A DNA stretch of 64,000 nucleotides from Pseudodonghicola flavimaris (GCF_030164425.1 NZ_JASNJD010000002.1:1-64000), one strand, 5' to 3'. Positions 24,706-33,972 are shown, counted from the stretch's first letter. Notes: generated from the sequence alone by a model not told the origin. Translations and numbers: made by a program.

Positions 24706-26517
24706 TCAGCGCCGCGACCGCCGCCGGCGCACACCATATTGGTCGAGCTTGAGATAGAGCGTCGAGCGCGCGATCCCGAGCCGGCGCGCCGCCCGGCTGA
24801 GGTTGCCTTCCGCCTCGGCCACCGCATTCAGGATCGTCTCCCGCTCGCTGTCCTGCAGCCGCCGGTTGTCGGCACGCAGGAGGTTGCGGATCGCCCCGGG
24901 CAGATCGGCCAGATCGACGATCCGCGCCTCCGCCCCGGGCCGCCCGGTCTCCAACGCGCTGAGCAGATCGCGCATTTCCCACAGGTTGCCGGGCCAGTCG
25001 TAGCCGCGCAGCGCCGCCAGCGCCGCGGCGGTGAACCGCAGCGGCCGCAGCTGCGGCGGGGCCGCCGCGCGGGCGAAGTGCTGCAGCAGCGCGGCGATCT
25101 CGTCACGCCGGGCGGCCAGACCCGGTAACCGGATCACCGCACCGGAACAGCGCAATTGCAGATCGCGCAACAGACGCCCCGCCGTTACCGCATCGCCGAG
25201 CGGCTCCGAGCTCAGCGAGATCAGCCGCAGCGGCGCGCCACCCCGGCGCGTCAGCCGCTGCAGGACCTGAGCGAGGAGCGGCTGCGCTTCTGCCGGGGTG
25301 CGCGCAGGTTCGACCAGGCAGAGCGTGCCCAGGCGCGGCCGCAGCAGTCCATCGCCGGTGCGCAGGGTCTGGCGCAGCGCCTCTGCGTCGAGCGTCGCGC
25401 AATCGAACATCTCGAAGGTCTCGGACGTCCCGGTCGCGGCGACATGCAGGGCCCGGGCCAACGTGGTCTTGCCGACCCCGGCCGCACCTTCGAGCACGAG
25501 GGCGATGGCGCGATCGTGGAACTTCTGTGCCGAGGCGCAGAGCGGCGCCAACGTCGGGCTGGTCGCGGCGATCCGGGACAGCGACAGCCTCTCCGGCGCT
25601 GCCACGTCCTGCGTCGGCCGCCGCCGCACCGCCGGCTCGGGCAGCGTCACCACCAGCCCCAGCGCTGCGCCGCCCGCCGCTCCCAACAGGTCGACATCGG
25701 CCCCGGGCAGGGCCGCGCGCAGCCGCGCCGCGGCCTGTTCGGCATCGCCTTCCTTCTGCGCCGCCAGCTGGCGCAGGGTCTCACCGGCGGGCAGATCGGC
25801 GTCCACCACAAGGCGTTCGAAGGCGGGATTGGCCCAGACCTGCCGCCCGAACTGATCGAGCAGCATCACCGCCTCCCCCTCCGCGCGTGGGCGACCGGCC
25901 AACAGCAGGTCGATCAGGCGCCGATGCCGGGTCAGATCGGCATCGCGCAGCGCCGCCTCGATCTGCCCCGCCAGCGCGGTGGCCAGCGCCCCGGCATTGG
26001 CGAACCCCACCCCCGGCGCGCCGGAGATATCGATCACCCCCAGCAGCGTCCCGTCCGCCGGATCACGGACCGGCACCGCCGCGCAGGCCCAGTGCCGGAT
26101 CGCCGCGCAGTAATGTTCGGTATCGCTGATCGTCACCGGCCGGCGCAGATGCAACGCAGTACCGATCGCGTTGGTGCCCATCGCCCCCTCACTCCAGCGG
26201 CCACCCGGCTGCAGGTTGTTCCGCTCCCCCTGCCGCCGCGCCCGGAAGCCGCCGCTGGCCTCCATCACCACGCCTTCGGCATCGCAGAGCAGCAGCATCG
26301 CGTCACTGTCCTCCAGCATCGCCCCGGCGCGGAGCAGCAGATCGCCGGCGGCGGCACGCAGCCGGCCGCTGCCATCGAGGATCCGGTCGAAATCGGCGCC
26401 CGCCACACTGGGCGCATGCGTCCGGGCATCCAGCCCGGTGGCCACTTGCGACCGCAGCCACGAACAGAGCACCAGTTCGCGCTTGCCCCCTTCCCGCGGT
26501 CCGAAAACGCCTCTCAT
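24706..26517 (-). CDS. AcoR-like regulator with degenerate AAA+ domain
   Basis: A 603-residue regulator of the AcoR (acetoin catabolism) type. The N-terminal GAF-like sensor holds the family's WSEGAMGTNAIGTAL and HWACAAVPVRDPADGTLLGVIDISG. A PAS-like stretch follows (about 205-260), then an AAA+ domain with Walker A EGAAGVGKT near residue 343, and a C-terminal Fis-type HTH (EAEGNLSRAARRLGIARSTLYLKL). The sigma-54 contact loop GAFTGA is absent, Walker B is degraded (GTLCLVEP) and WPGNVRxL reads WPGNLWEM. It probably acts without sigma-54, likely on the downstream dehydrogenase, sensing its alcohol or ketone. Confidence 0.85.
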   Translation of the reverse strand: MRGVFGPREGGKRELVLCSWLRSQVATGLDARTHAPSVAGADFDRILDGSGRLRAAAGDLLLRAGAMLEDSDAMLLLCDAEGVVMEASGGFRARRQGERNNLQPGGRWSEGAMGTNAIGTALHLRRPVTISDTEHYCAAIRHWACAAVPVRDPADGTLLGVIDISGAPGVGFANAGALATALAGQIEAALRDADLTRHRRLIDLLLAGRPRAEGEAVMLLDQFGRQVWANPAFERLVVDADLPAGETLRQLAAQKEGDAEQAAARLRAALPGADVDLLGAAGGAALGLVVTLPEPAVRRRPTQDVAAPERLSLSRIAATSPTLAPLCASAQKFHDRAIALVLEGAAGVGKTTLARALHVAATGTSETFEMFDCATLDAEALRQTLRTGDGLLRPRLGTLCLVEPARTPAEAQPLLAQVLQRLTRRGGAPLRLISLSSEPLGDAVTAGRLLRDLQLRCSGAVIRLPGLAARRDEIAALLQHFARAAAPPQLRPLRFTAAALAALRGYDWPGNLWEMRDLLSALETGRPGAEARIVDLADLPGAIRNLLRADNRRLQDSERETILNAVAEAEGNLSRAARRLGIARSTLYLKLDQYGVRRRRSRR

Positions 26518-26652
26518 CTCCCCCCTCCGGTCGTTACGTAAACTTCCGGCGCCGCCCTGTCGCTGTCAAGCGGCACAGCGGTCGCACGGACTCCTACAGG
26601 GCCGGGCGTGGGAGACGCGATGGCGCCACGGCCTAGCCCCCGAAACGCAAGA

Positions 26653-26678
26653 CGCCCGCCGGATCGCTCCGGCGGGCG
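26653..26678 (-). terminator. Hairpin after the TRAP permease gene
   Basis: CGCCCGCCGGA (26653-26663) pairs with TCCGGCGGGCG (26668-26678) over a 4-nt loop. It lies 30 bp after the end of the minus-strand TRAP operon; the minus strand then reads TCTTGCGTTTCG, a weak T-rich tail. Confidence 0.65.
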
Positions 26679-26707
26679 CAGATGTCACGGCCCGGTCCCG
26701 GGCCAGG

Positions 26708-28942
26708 TCAGGCGGCGCCGAGGCGCGTGCCCGGCGGCCGCATCAGGATGCCCAGCACGATCAGCGCGCCGACCGCGATCGCCGCCCAGAAGGTGGAGAT
26801 CAGCAGCAGCCCCGCCACCGTCAGCAGCACCTTTTCCCAGAGCGCCAGGTCACGACGGAACCAGCCGATATAGGCCGCCGACAGCGCCAGCACGCCCATC
26901 AGACCCGAGAGCAGCGCGGTGATGAACTCCAGCCAGGTGAAATCCACGAACAGCAGGCTCGGGGCATAGATGAACATGAACGGCACCAGCGCCTTGCCCA
27001 TCGACAGCCGGAAAGCCGTCGTGCCCGTGGTCATCGGCTCGGCCCGCGCCAGACCCGCCGCCGCATAGGCGGCCAGCGCCACCGGCGGCGTCACATCCGC
27101 CAGCACGCCGAAGTAGAACACGAAGAAATGGGTCGCGATCAGCGGCACGCCGAATTCCATCAGTGCCGGCGCCGCGATCGAGGCGAGGATGATATAGGTC
27201 GGCGTGGTCGGGATACCGGCGCCCATGATGATGCAGGCGATCGCCACGAAGATCAGGCCGAAGAACAGCGCCAGACCGTTTTCCGACAAGAGCCCGGTGA
27301 AATCCATGCCGACGACGAAGGTCGCGACATCATGCGCCAGCTGCACCACGGCGGCCGAGAACTTGAACCCGAGCCCGGTCAGCGTCGTCATCCCCAGCAG
27401 GAAGCCGACGCAGGCACAGGCGGCCCCGATGGCCAGCGCGAATTTGGCGCCATCCTCGAACCCGCGCACCAGCCGCGGCGGCGTCAGCACGGTGGAGGTG
27501 TCCATGGTGGTATTGCCGAGCGCCCGCATCACCAGCGGCACATAGCTGAAGACGATGGTCAGGATGATGCCCCAGAAGGCGGCCAGGAACGGGGTGTACT
27601 GCATCAGCAGCATCGCCACCATCACCCCCAGCGGGACGAACAGGTGCCACGACCGGGCCAGAACTGCACCGAACTGCGGGATCTTGTCCCGCGACAGGCC
27701 TTGCAGCCCCAGCTTCTTCGCCTCCAGATGCACCATCAGCAGGATCGCGATATAGTGGAAGCAGGCCGGCACGATGGCGATCAGGATCAGCTCGTTATAG
27801 GGGATGCCCAGCATCTCGGTCATCACGAAGGCAGAGGCCCCCATGATCGGCGGGGTGATCTGGCCGCCGCAGGAGGCCGAGGCCTCGACCGCGCCGGCGA
27901 AGCGCCCCGAGAAACCGGATTTCTTCATCAGCGGAATGGTGAAGGCGCCCGTGGTCACCGTGTTGGCGATCGGCGAGCCCGAGATCATGCCGAAGAACCC
28001 GGAGGACACCACCGAGACCTTGGCCGACCCGCCCGCCGCGCGGCCGGCGATGATCGTGGCGAGATCGATGAAGAGCTGCCCCAGACCGCTCATCTGCGCC
28101 AGGATGCCGAACAGCACGAAGTGGAACACATAGGTTGCCACCACGCCGACGGCGACGCCGTAGATGCCCTCGGTGCCGACGAAGAGGTGGTTGATGATCC
28201 GGGTAATCGAATAGCCCCGGTGCGCCAGAATGCCCGGCAGGTAGGGCCCGGCCAGCGCGTAGAGCAGACAGCCCACCCCGATCCAGGCCAGCGTCGGCCC
28301 CATCGTGCGGCGCGTCGCCTCCAGCGTCATGACGATGGCGATCAGCCCCATCATGTAGACCGGCTCAGGCGGGTTGCCGACGTTGTCGATGAAGATGTGC
28401 TTGAAGAAGATCGACAGATAGGCGGAGAAGCCGGCGCCGAAGGCGGCAAACACCCAGTCGCGCAGCGCCACTTTCTCCGGATCCGCGCCACGGCGGTTGA
28501 ACGGCAGCGTCAACGCGATCAGCACCAGCATCACCGCGACGAAGACGGTCTTCAGCATGCTGTCCGGAAGCGTCGTGGCGATGCCATAGAGCAGATAGAG
28601 GTAGAAGGCCGCGAACAGCAGCGATTCCACCCACATGCCGCGCGTCGGCGTCGCCCGCTTGCGCGGGAACACCAGAAAGATCAGCCCCATCACGAAGCTG
28701 AGGTGGATGGTCCGGTGCATCACCTCGTTCAGCAGGCCGAAACCGGCGGTATAGACGTGGAACAGCGACAGAATGACCGAGGCCACGGTCACCAGGATCG
28801 CGGTCGGCCCCACGAGGTTGCGGAAATTCGATTCCGAGTCGTATTCGCGGACCAGCGCCTCGACTTCGTCGGCGGTGAATTCATGATCTCCATCGGCCGC
28901 GGTATGGCCATGGTTGTCCTTCGGGGGCATCCCTTGGGTCAA
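26708..28942 (-). CDS. TRAP transporter fused 4TM/12TM permease, TAXI type
   Basis: A 744-residue inner-membrane protein with the small (DctQ-like, about 40-250) and large (DctM-like, about 250-680) TRAP subunits fused, as in TAXI systems. Family blocks include GFFGMISGSPIANTVTTGAFTIPLMKKSGF, VEASASCGGQITPPIMGASAFVM and GMGAGIPTTPTYI-like MGAGIPTTPTYIILA. It imports a small organic acid with an ion gradient. The best start is TTG 28942, which has GAGGAG 8 bp upstream and overlaps the previous stop; ATG 28930 is the alternative. The cargo is unknown (C4-dicarboxylates and glutamate-like compounds are known for relatives). Confidence 0.92.
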   Translation of the reverse strand: MTQGMPPKDNHGHTAADGDHEFTADEVEALVREYDSESNFRNLVGPTAILVTVASVILSLFHVYTAGFGLLNEVMHRTIHLSFVMGLIFLVFPRKRATPTRGMWVESLLFAAFYLYLLYGIATTLPDSMLKTVFVAVMLVLIALTLPFNRRGADPEKVALRDWVFAAFGAGFSAYLSIFFKHIFIDNVGNPPEPVYMMGLIAIVMTLEATRRTMGPTLAWIGVGCLLYALAGPYLPGILAHRGYSITRIINHLFVGTEGIYGVAVGVVATYVFHFVLFGILAQMSGLGQLFIDLATIIAGRAAGGSAKVSVVSSGFFGMISGSPIANTVTTGAFTIPLMKKSGFSGRFAGAVEASASCGGQITPPIMGASAFVMTEMLGIPYNELILIAIVPACFHYIAILLMVHLEAKKLGLQGLSRDKIPQFGAVLARSWHLFVPLGVMVAMLLMQYTPFLAAFWGIILTIVFSYVPLVMRALGNTTMDTSTVLTPPRLVRGFEDGAKFALAIGAACACVGFLLGMTTLTGLGFKFSAAVVQLAHDVATFVVGMDFTGLLSENGLALFFGLIFVAIACIIMGAGIPTTPTYIILASIAAPALMEFGVPLIATHFFVFYFGVLADVTPPVALAAYAAAGLARAEPMTTGTTAFRLSMGKALVPFMFIYAPSLLFVDFTWLEFITALLSGLMGVLALSAAYIGWFRRDLALWEKVLLTVAGLLLISTFWAAIAVGALIVLGILMRPPGTRLGAA

Positions 28943-29442
28943 AGCGGTGTCTCCTCGTCACAGGGTGCAAGGGTGAGCGCCGACTGGCCCAGCTCCGCCA
29001 GCGGCAGATGGGTCCCGGCAATATGTAGGGTGTTCTTGAACTGCGCCTGGATGCGCAGCGGGATCGGACCGGTCAGCCGGTGCATGTCGAGAATGAAATG
29101 ACCGTTCTCGTGCCGCCAGCCGGTGGCATCCATATCGTTGGCAATCGACGGCAGCCCGGCGCCATGCGCCATGAAGGTCTCGCGCGTCTGCACGATCCGG
29201 CCCTCTTCGACACGATAGGAATCGGTCACCGGCGTGCGTGATACGGAATGGATGAAACTCAGGTCGAAGGTGCCGTCCGGCCCCAGCGGCAGCCGCGCGA
29301 TCTCGCGCCCCTCGCCACGGGTCTCGGTCAGGCAGAGCCAGCCCGCCCCCGCCCCGGCCGAGGCCATGGCGGGAAGGCATGGCAACAGGAGGGCGGCCGC
29401 AGCCGCCCTCCCCATGCCGCGCAGAAAACTGCGCAGCGCCAT
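28939..29442 (-). CDS. DUF1850 protein in a TAXI TRAP operon
   Basis: A 167-residue protein with an N-terminal signal-like helix (AAAALLLPCLPAMASA) and a body that matches DUF1850: LPLGPDGTFDLSFIHSVSRTPVTDSYRVEEGRI. It is probably periplasmic or membrane-tethered. The family regularly sits between TAXI binding proteins and fused permeases, as here: it overlaps the permease gene by 4 bp and the binding-protein stop by 1 bp. It may help docking or act as an accessory subunit; no activity is known to me. Confidence 0.85.
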   Translation of the reverse strand: MALRSFLRGMGRAAAAALLLPCLPAMASAGAGAGWLCLTETRGEGREIARLPLGPDGTFDLSFIHSVSRTPVTDSYRVEEGRIVQTRETFMAHGAGLPSIANDMDATGWRHENGHFILDMHRLTGPIPLRIQAQFKNTLHIAGTHLPLAELGQSALTLAPCDEETPL

Positions 29443-30416
29443 TACTTGGAGACGCCCTTTTCGGCGTAGTATTTCTCGGCACCGGGGTGCACGGGGATCG
29501 ACACCGACTCCAGCGCGGTGTCGAGCGAGATCCGCTTGCCCATCGGGTGCACCTTGCCCAGCGTCTCGGTGTTTTCGTAAAGCGCCTTGGTCACCGCATA
29601 GATGATGTCGTCCGGCACTTCGGCATGGGTTGCCCAGATGGCGCGCACGGCCAGGGTTTCCACGTCGGTGTCCACACCCTTGTAGCTGCCCGCGGCAATC
29701 ACCGCGTTGGCATAATAGGGCTGGGCTTCCTGCAGCTTGGCGATCGCCGGACCGTTCAGCGGCACGATGCGGATGTCATGGCCGTTGGCCAGGTCGGTCA
29801 CCGAAGAGGTCGGCAGGCCGGCGGTGATCAGCGAGGCGTCGAGGTTGCCGTCCTTGATCTTGTCGACCGACTGCGCGAACGAGGAATAATCCTCGGACAC
29901 GTCCTCGCGGCTCATGCCGTGAGCTGCGAGCAGGTCGCCCAGCAGCTGCCACTGGCCGGAGCCCGGCGAGCCCGAGGAGATCGACTTGCCCTTGAGATCT
30001 TCGAAGGACTCGATGCCGCTGTCGGCCCGCACCACCAGCTGCACAGTCTCGGGATAGAGCGCGCCAATGGCCCGCAGGTTGGTCAGCGCATTGCCGTCGA
30101 ACTGGTTCACACCCTTGTAGGCGGCGTCGAGGATATCGGCGGCGGCGAAGGCGGATTCGATCTCACCACGGCCCAGAAGCTGCGCGTTGGCAACCGAGGC
30201 GTTGCCGGTCTCGGCGGTGGCCGACAGCTTGGTGTCGGGCAGCTCGGCGGTGTTGGAGATCAGCTGCGCCAGCATGCCGCCCAGCGGGTAGTAGGTGCCG
30301 CCAGTGCCACCGGTGGCGATACCGAAGAAGGTACGGCCAGCGGCAAAGGCCGGGGTCGACAGCGCGGCCAGCGCCGCGGTGGAGGTGCCAAGGAACTGGC
30401 GCCGGGAAAGAGTCAT
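29442..30416 (-). CDS. TAXI-family TRAP substrate-binding protein
   Basis: A 324-residue periplasmic binding protein. Its signal, LSRRQFLGTSTAALAALSTPAFA, carries a twin-arginine-like motif. The mature protein begins with the TAXI signature FFGIATGGTGGTYYPLGGMLAQLIS, and SGSPGSGQWQLLGDLLAAHGM is typical. It delivers a small anion to the fused permease. I start at ATG 30416, which opens the signal peptide; the upstream in-frame extension to 30563 lies in the divergent promoter region. It is the first gene of the TRAP operon. Confidence 0.92.
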   Translation of the reverse strand: MTLSRRQFLGTSTAALAALSTPAFAAGRTFFGIATGGTGGTYYPLGGMLAQLISNTAELPDTKLSATAETGNASVANAQLLGRGEIESAFAAADILDAAYKGVNQFDGNALTNLRAIGALYPETVQLVVRADSGIESFEDLKGKSISSGSPGSGQWQLLGDLLAAHGMSREDVSEDYSSFAQSVDKIKDGNLDASLITAGLPTSSVTDLANGHDIRIVPLNGPAIAKLQEAQPYYANAVIAAGSYKGVDTDVETLAVRAIWATHAEVPDDIIYAVTKALYENTETLGKVHPMGKRISLDTALESVSIPVHPGAEKYYAEKGVSK

Positions 30417-30501
30417 GGGATGTCCTCCATGGGCTGTTGTGAACCCCCCATTCTCGGCACGCCCGAAGGCCTGCCCGTCGCGGGGTTGGGTGAGATGTTT
30501 C

Positions 30502-30547
30502 TTGACGCAGAGTTTTTGCATGTCAATAACCGTTTTCAAATGTGAAA
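30502..30547 (+). promoter_or_regulatory. hutG promoter with IclR-type operator over the start of transcription
   Basis: A -35 TTGACG (30502-30507) and -10 AATAAC (30525-30530) are 17 bp apart. The inverted repeat TTTCA-AATG-TGAAA (30534-30547) covers the expected start of transcription, near 30537. IclR-family operators are often TTTCA/TGAAA-like, and an iclR gene is third in this operon, so autoregulated repression is likely. Confidence 0.55.
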
Positions 30548-30556
30548 GAGGCGAAA

Positions 30557-31387
30557 ATGGCACAGAACTCCGGTCAAAGCTTTGAAAACACGGTCTTTAA
30601 CAGGCTCTCGGGCGAAGGGCCAGTGCTACTAAGTGTCCCGCATGCCGGGGAGATTTTGCCCGATTCCCTGCGTGCCGCGCTGACGCCGGAGGCCGCCGGA
30701 TTGCGCGACACCGACTGGCACATGGACCGGATCGCCCGCGACGTCCTGCCCGAGGGCGGATCGCTGCTGGCGGCCAGGGTCACCCGCTATGCCGTCGACC
30801 TCAACCGCTCCAAGGACGACACGCCGCTTTACACCGGCGCCACCACCGGGCTGATCTCGACCATCGATTTCGACGGCACGCCGCTTTATCGCCCCGGCGC
30901 CGAACCGACCGCCACCGAGCGGGCGGCGCGCATCGCCACCTATTGGGAGCCCTATCACGCCGCCCTCGCTGCCGAGATCGACCGCATCCGCGCCGCGCAT
31001 GGCTATTGCCTGTTGCTCGACGTGCATTCGATCCGCAGCCGGGTGCCGCGGCTGTTCGAGGGCCGGTTGCCCGATCTCAACCTCGGCACCAATTCCGGCG
31101 CCTCCTGTGCCCCCGCTCTGGGCGAGGCCGCCTTTGCCGCGCTGCAGGACAGCGGGTTCAGCGCCGTGCGCGACGCGCGCTTCAAGGGCGGGTTCATCAC
31201 CCGCCATTACGGCAACCCGGCGCAGAACGTGCATGCGCTGCAGATCGAGATCGCGCAGGACTGCTATATGATCGAAGAGCATCCCTGGACCTATCTGCCC
31301 GAGCGTGCCGACCGGCTGAAGGACGCGCTGTCCGCGCTGATCGCCGTTATGACCGCCTTCAAACCCGAGCTGGAGCCCCGCCAATGA
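30557..31387 (+). CDS. hutG: N-formylglutamate deformylase
   Basis: About 276 residues. It hydrolyses N-formylglutamate to glutamate and formate, the last step of the five-step histidine pathway. The family motifs are VLLSVPHAGEILPD near the N-terminus (metal-site His), VTRYAVDLNRSKDDTPLY and LLLDVHSIRSRVPRLFEG. I use ATG 30557, preceded by AAAGAGG, rather than the in-frame GTG 30542, which lies within the operator. It overlaps hutF by 4 bp. hutU and hutH are not in the window. Confidence 0.92.
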   Translation: MAQNSGQSFENTVFNRLSGEGPVLLSVPHAGEILPDSLRAALTPEAAGLRDTDWHMDRIARDVLPEGGSLLAARVTRYAVDLNRSKDDTPLYTGATTGLISTIDFDGTPLYRPGAEPTATERAARIATYWEPYHAALAAEIDRIRAAHGYCLLLDVHSIRSRVPRLFEGRLPDLNLGTNSGASCAPALGEAAFAALQDSGFSAVRDARFKGGFITRHYGNPAQNVHALQIEIAQDCYMIEEHPWTYLPERADRLKDALSALIAVMTAFKPELEPRQ

Positions 31388-32811
31388 CCTCTCCCCGTCT
31401 CGAAGGCGCCCATTTCCGCCTGGCTCTCACCCCGGACGGCTGGAAGCGGAACCTCTCCGCCCGGTTTGACGACGCCGGCCTGATCTCGGCCCTGGCCGAG
31501 GACGACAACCCGCTGGGCCTGCCGGTCTATGACCGGCCGGTGGTGCCGGGCGTCACCGACCTGCACAGCCATGCCTTCCAATATGCCATGGCGGGCCTGT
31601 CGGAAGTGCGCCGCAACCCGGTGGACAGCTTCTGGTCGTGGCGCGACATCATGTATTTCTTCGCCCTGACCCTGTCGCCCGAGGACATGCAGGCGATCGC
31701 CGCGCGGCTCTATCTGTCGCTGCTCAAGGGCGGCTATACCGGCATCGTCGAATTTCACTATGTGCACAACGATCTCGACGGCACCCCCTATGCCCGCCGG
31801 GAAGAGCTGTCGCTGGCGATCTTCGAAGCGGCGCAGGCGACCGGGATCGATCTGACCCATCTGCCGGTGTTCTATGCCCATTCCAACTTCGGCGGCCTGC
31901 CGCCCACCGAGGGCCAGCGCCGTTTCATCCAGGATCTCGACGGCTATGCGGCGATGATCCAGGCGCTGAAGGCCCCGGCCGCCGCGGCCGGCCATACCCT
32001 GGGCATTGCGCCGCATTCGCTGCGCGCCGTCACCGCCGGGGAACTCGGCCAGCTGATGGAGCTGCGCGCCGATCTGCTGCCCGACTGCCCGGTGCACATC
32101 CACGTCGCCGAGCAGGTGAAAGAGGTCGAGGACGCGCTGGCCTGGAACGGCCGCCGGCCGGTGGAACAGCTGTTCGACATGGCCCCGGTCGACCACCGCT
32201 GGTGCCTGATCCATGCCACCCACCTGAACGATGCCGAAGTCAGCCGGATCGCCCGCTCCGGCGCCACCGTGGGCCTGTGCCCGATGACCGAGGCGAACCT
32301 CGGCGACGGCATCTTCCGCGCCACCGATTTTCTGGCGGAGGGCGGTGTCTTCGGCATTGGTTCGGATTCCAATATCGCCACTGTCGCGGCACAGGAACTG
32401 CAGCAACTGGAATACAGCCAGCGGCTGCGCGACCGGCAGCGCAACGTGCTGGCCGCCCCCGGCCAGCCGCATGTCGCCGCCAACCTCTGGACCCGGGCCG
32501 CCCAGGGCGGTGCCCGCGCCGCCGGCCGACCCGAACAGGGGATCGCCATCGGCGGCATGGCCAGCTTCGTCGAACTCAGCAGCGACGAACCCGCGGCCAT
32601 GGCCCCCGTCGCCGCCGAGGCGGCGCTGGATTTCCACGTCTTTGCCGGGCGCGGGTTTCACGTCGGCGATGTGGTGGTGCGCGGTCGCAAGGCGATCAGC
32701 GCCGGTCATCACCCGCAGGAAGACCGGATCCTCGCGGACTATGCCGCCGCCATGGCCCGCGTTTCCGCCCGTCTCGCCACGCGCGACGCGGACGGGCGCA
32801 TGGGCGGCTGA
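31384..32811 (+). CDS. hutF: Formimidoylglutamate deiminase
   Basis: A 475-residue amidohydrolase that converts N-formimino-glutamate to N-formylglutamate and ammonia, the step before HutG. Metal-binding His are in VTDLHSHAFQYAM; the second site is HIHVAEQVKEVEDA and the third is GVFGIGSDSN. The deiminase-type SFWSWRDIMYFFA block is clear. The start is ATG 31384, overlapping the hutG stop (ATGA); the frame is open further upstream inside hutG but without homology. HutF and HutG together give the deiminase/deformylase branch and not the HutE-type formamide branch. Confidence 0.93.
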   Translation: MTSPRLEGAHFRLALTPDGWKRNLSARFDDAGLISALAEDDNPLGLPVYDRPVVPGVTDLHSHAFQYAMAGLSEVRRNPVDSFWSWRDIMYFFALTLSPEDMQAIAARLYLSLLKGGYTGIVEFHYVHNDLDGTPYARREELSLAIFEAAQATGIDLTHLPVFYAHSNFGGLPPTEGQRRFIQDLDGYAAMIQALKAPAAAAGHTLGIAPHSLRAVTAGELGQLMELRADLLPDCPVHIHVAEQVKEVEDALAWNGRRPVEQLFDMAPVDHRWCLIHATHLNDAEVSRIARSGATVGLCPMTEANLGDGIFRATDFLAEGGVFGIGSDSNIATVAAQELQQLEYSQRLRDRQRNVLAAPGQPHVAANLWTRAAQGGARAAGRPEQGIAIGGMASFVELSSDEPAAMAPVAAEAALDFHVFAGRGFHVGDVVVRGRKAISAGHHPQEDRILADYAAAMARVSARLATRDADGRMGG

Positions 32812-32820
32812 GGGAACGCG

Positions 32821-33570
32821 ATGGCGAAGGAACCCGATTATCGCTCGAACTCACTGCTGCGCGGCCTCAGCATCCTGGAATGCTTCGACACGCGCCGCCC
32901 CGAGATGTCCCTGTCCGAGATCGCCGAGGCGATCTCGGTCACCAGCTCCGCCGCCTATCGCTTCGTCGTCACCCTGGAACGCGAGGGCTATCTGACCCGG
33001 CAGGAGAACCGCTATCGCCTGGCGCCGCGGGTGATGGATCTGGGCTATCGCTATCTCGCCTCGCTCGATGTCTACGACATCGCCCGGCTGCCGGCCGACG
33101 CGCTGCGCGACGAAACCGGCTTCACCGTACATGTCTCGGTGCTTGAGGGGACCGAGATCGTCTATGTCTACCGGGCGCTGTCGGATCGCTCGATGGTCTC
33201 GAACGTTCCGGTCGGCTCCCGCCTGCCCGCCTTCTCCACCACCATGGGCCGGCTGCTGCTGAGCGATCTGCCTGAGGCCGAGCTGGACGCCCGGTTCAAG
33301 GATTACGCCTTCGAACGCATGAGCCCCGCCGCACCGTCGTCGCTGGAGGAGCTGAAACCGCTGCTCAGGGCCGACCGCGAACGTGGCTATGTCGCCCAAA
33401 GCTCGCATCTGGCGACCGGCACCTTTTCGATCGCCGCACCGCTGGTATCGCACCACGGGCGCTATGTGGCGGCGATGAATCTTTCTGGCCATGAGATGCA
33501 GATCGACCCCGGCGAGACGCTGATCGCCAGGGTGCTGGAGACGGCGCGCGACATCTCCAAGATGCTCTGA
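32821..33570 (+). CDS. IclR-family transcriptional regulator
   Basis: A 249-residue regulator with an N-terminal winged helix (NSLLRGLSILECFDTRRPEMSLSEIAEAISVTSSAAYRFVVTLEREGYL) and a C-terminal IclR effector domain ending in ISKML. The effector domain has MGRLLLSDLPEAEL and the HLATGTFSIAAPLV stretch. It follows hutF by 9 bp, so it is part of the operon and likely controls it through the palindrome at 30534-30547. Many bacteria use the GntR-type HutC for this task; an IclR regulator is less usual. Confidence 0.9.
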   Translation: MAKEPDYRSNSLLRGLSILECFDTRRPEMSLSEIAEAISVTSSAAYRFVVTLEREGYLTRQENRYRLAPRVMDLGYRYLASLDVYDIARLPADALRDETGFTVHVSVLEGTEIVYVYRALSDRSMVSNVPVGSRLPAFSTTMGRLLLSDLPEAELDARFKDYAFERMSPAAPSSLEELKPLLRADRERGYVAQSSHLATGTFSIAAPLVSHHGRYVAAMNLSGHEMQIDPGETLIARVLETARDISKML

Positions 33571-33883
33571 GCCCGCACCACCGCCACGCCGGAACAGGAC
33601 GTCCGGATGGCTGATTTCGCCCCCTCTCGGCCGCGTTCTGGCCAGCAGCCACCGCAAGATCGGCAACCCGCGCCGGCCCCTGAGTAAGAGCGTACTGGCC
33701 CCTCAGCCACGGCCCGGCCAGGGCCTTCCCCCGCCGTCTCGGACTGCGGCCCTCACCGCGAAGACCAGCACGAATCCGGTCCCCCCGGTACTGCAGGCAT
33801 CACGGTGTCAAATCTGATTTGGCTGATGTCGAGACGGGTGAGCTGGCCCCGTCATCACACAACTTCATCTTTTCAGATGCAAG
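33571..33883. other. Non-coding stretch between iclR and tRNA-Arg
   Basis: I see no gene, no transposase remnant that I can name, and no copy of the tRNA end in these 313 bp. A small hairpin next to the tRNA (CATCT-TTTC-AGATG, 33866-33879) may help end the tRNA transcript. Confidence 0.4.
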
Positions 33884-33960
33884 TGGCGGACCGAGGAGGA
33901 TTCGAACCCCCGACCCCTTGATTCGTAGTCAAGTACTCTATCCAGCTGAGCTATCGGTCC
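33884..33960 (-). tRNA. tRNA-Arg (anticodon ACG)
   Basis: A 77-nt tRNA on the minus strand with encoded CCA. The acceptor arms GGACCGA and TCGGTCC pair, the D arm is AGCTCAGCTGGATAGAGT, the anticodon arm is CTTGA-CTACGAA-TCAAG with anticodon ACG, and the T arm contains GGTTCGAATCC. It reads CGU and, with inosine at the wobble base, CGC and CGA. It stands alone between iclR and the histidine kinase gene. Confidence 0.96.
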
Positions 33961-33972
33961 ACTGGGGGAGCG

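Noticed and set aside
26171-29101. Plus-strand open frame of 976 codons opposite the TRAP permease
   Set aside because: A His/Arg/Gln-rich antisense product caused by high GC; the minus-strand TRAP genes have clear membrane helices and family motifs.
33571-33960. Integration site of a mobile element at the tRNA-Arg gene
   Set aside because: I found no duplicated tRNA end, no integrase and no change in gene style around it.
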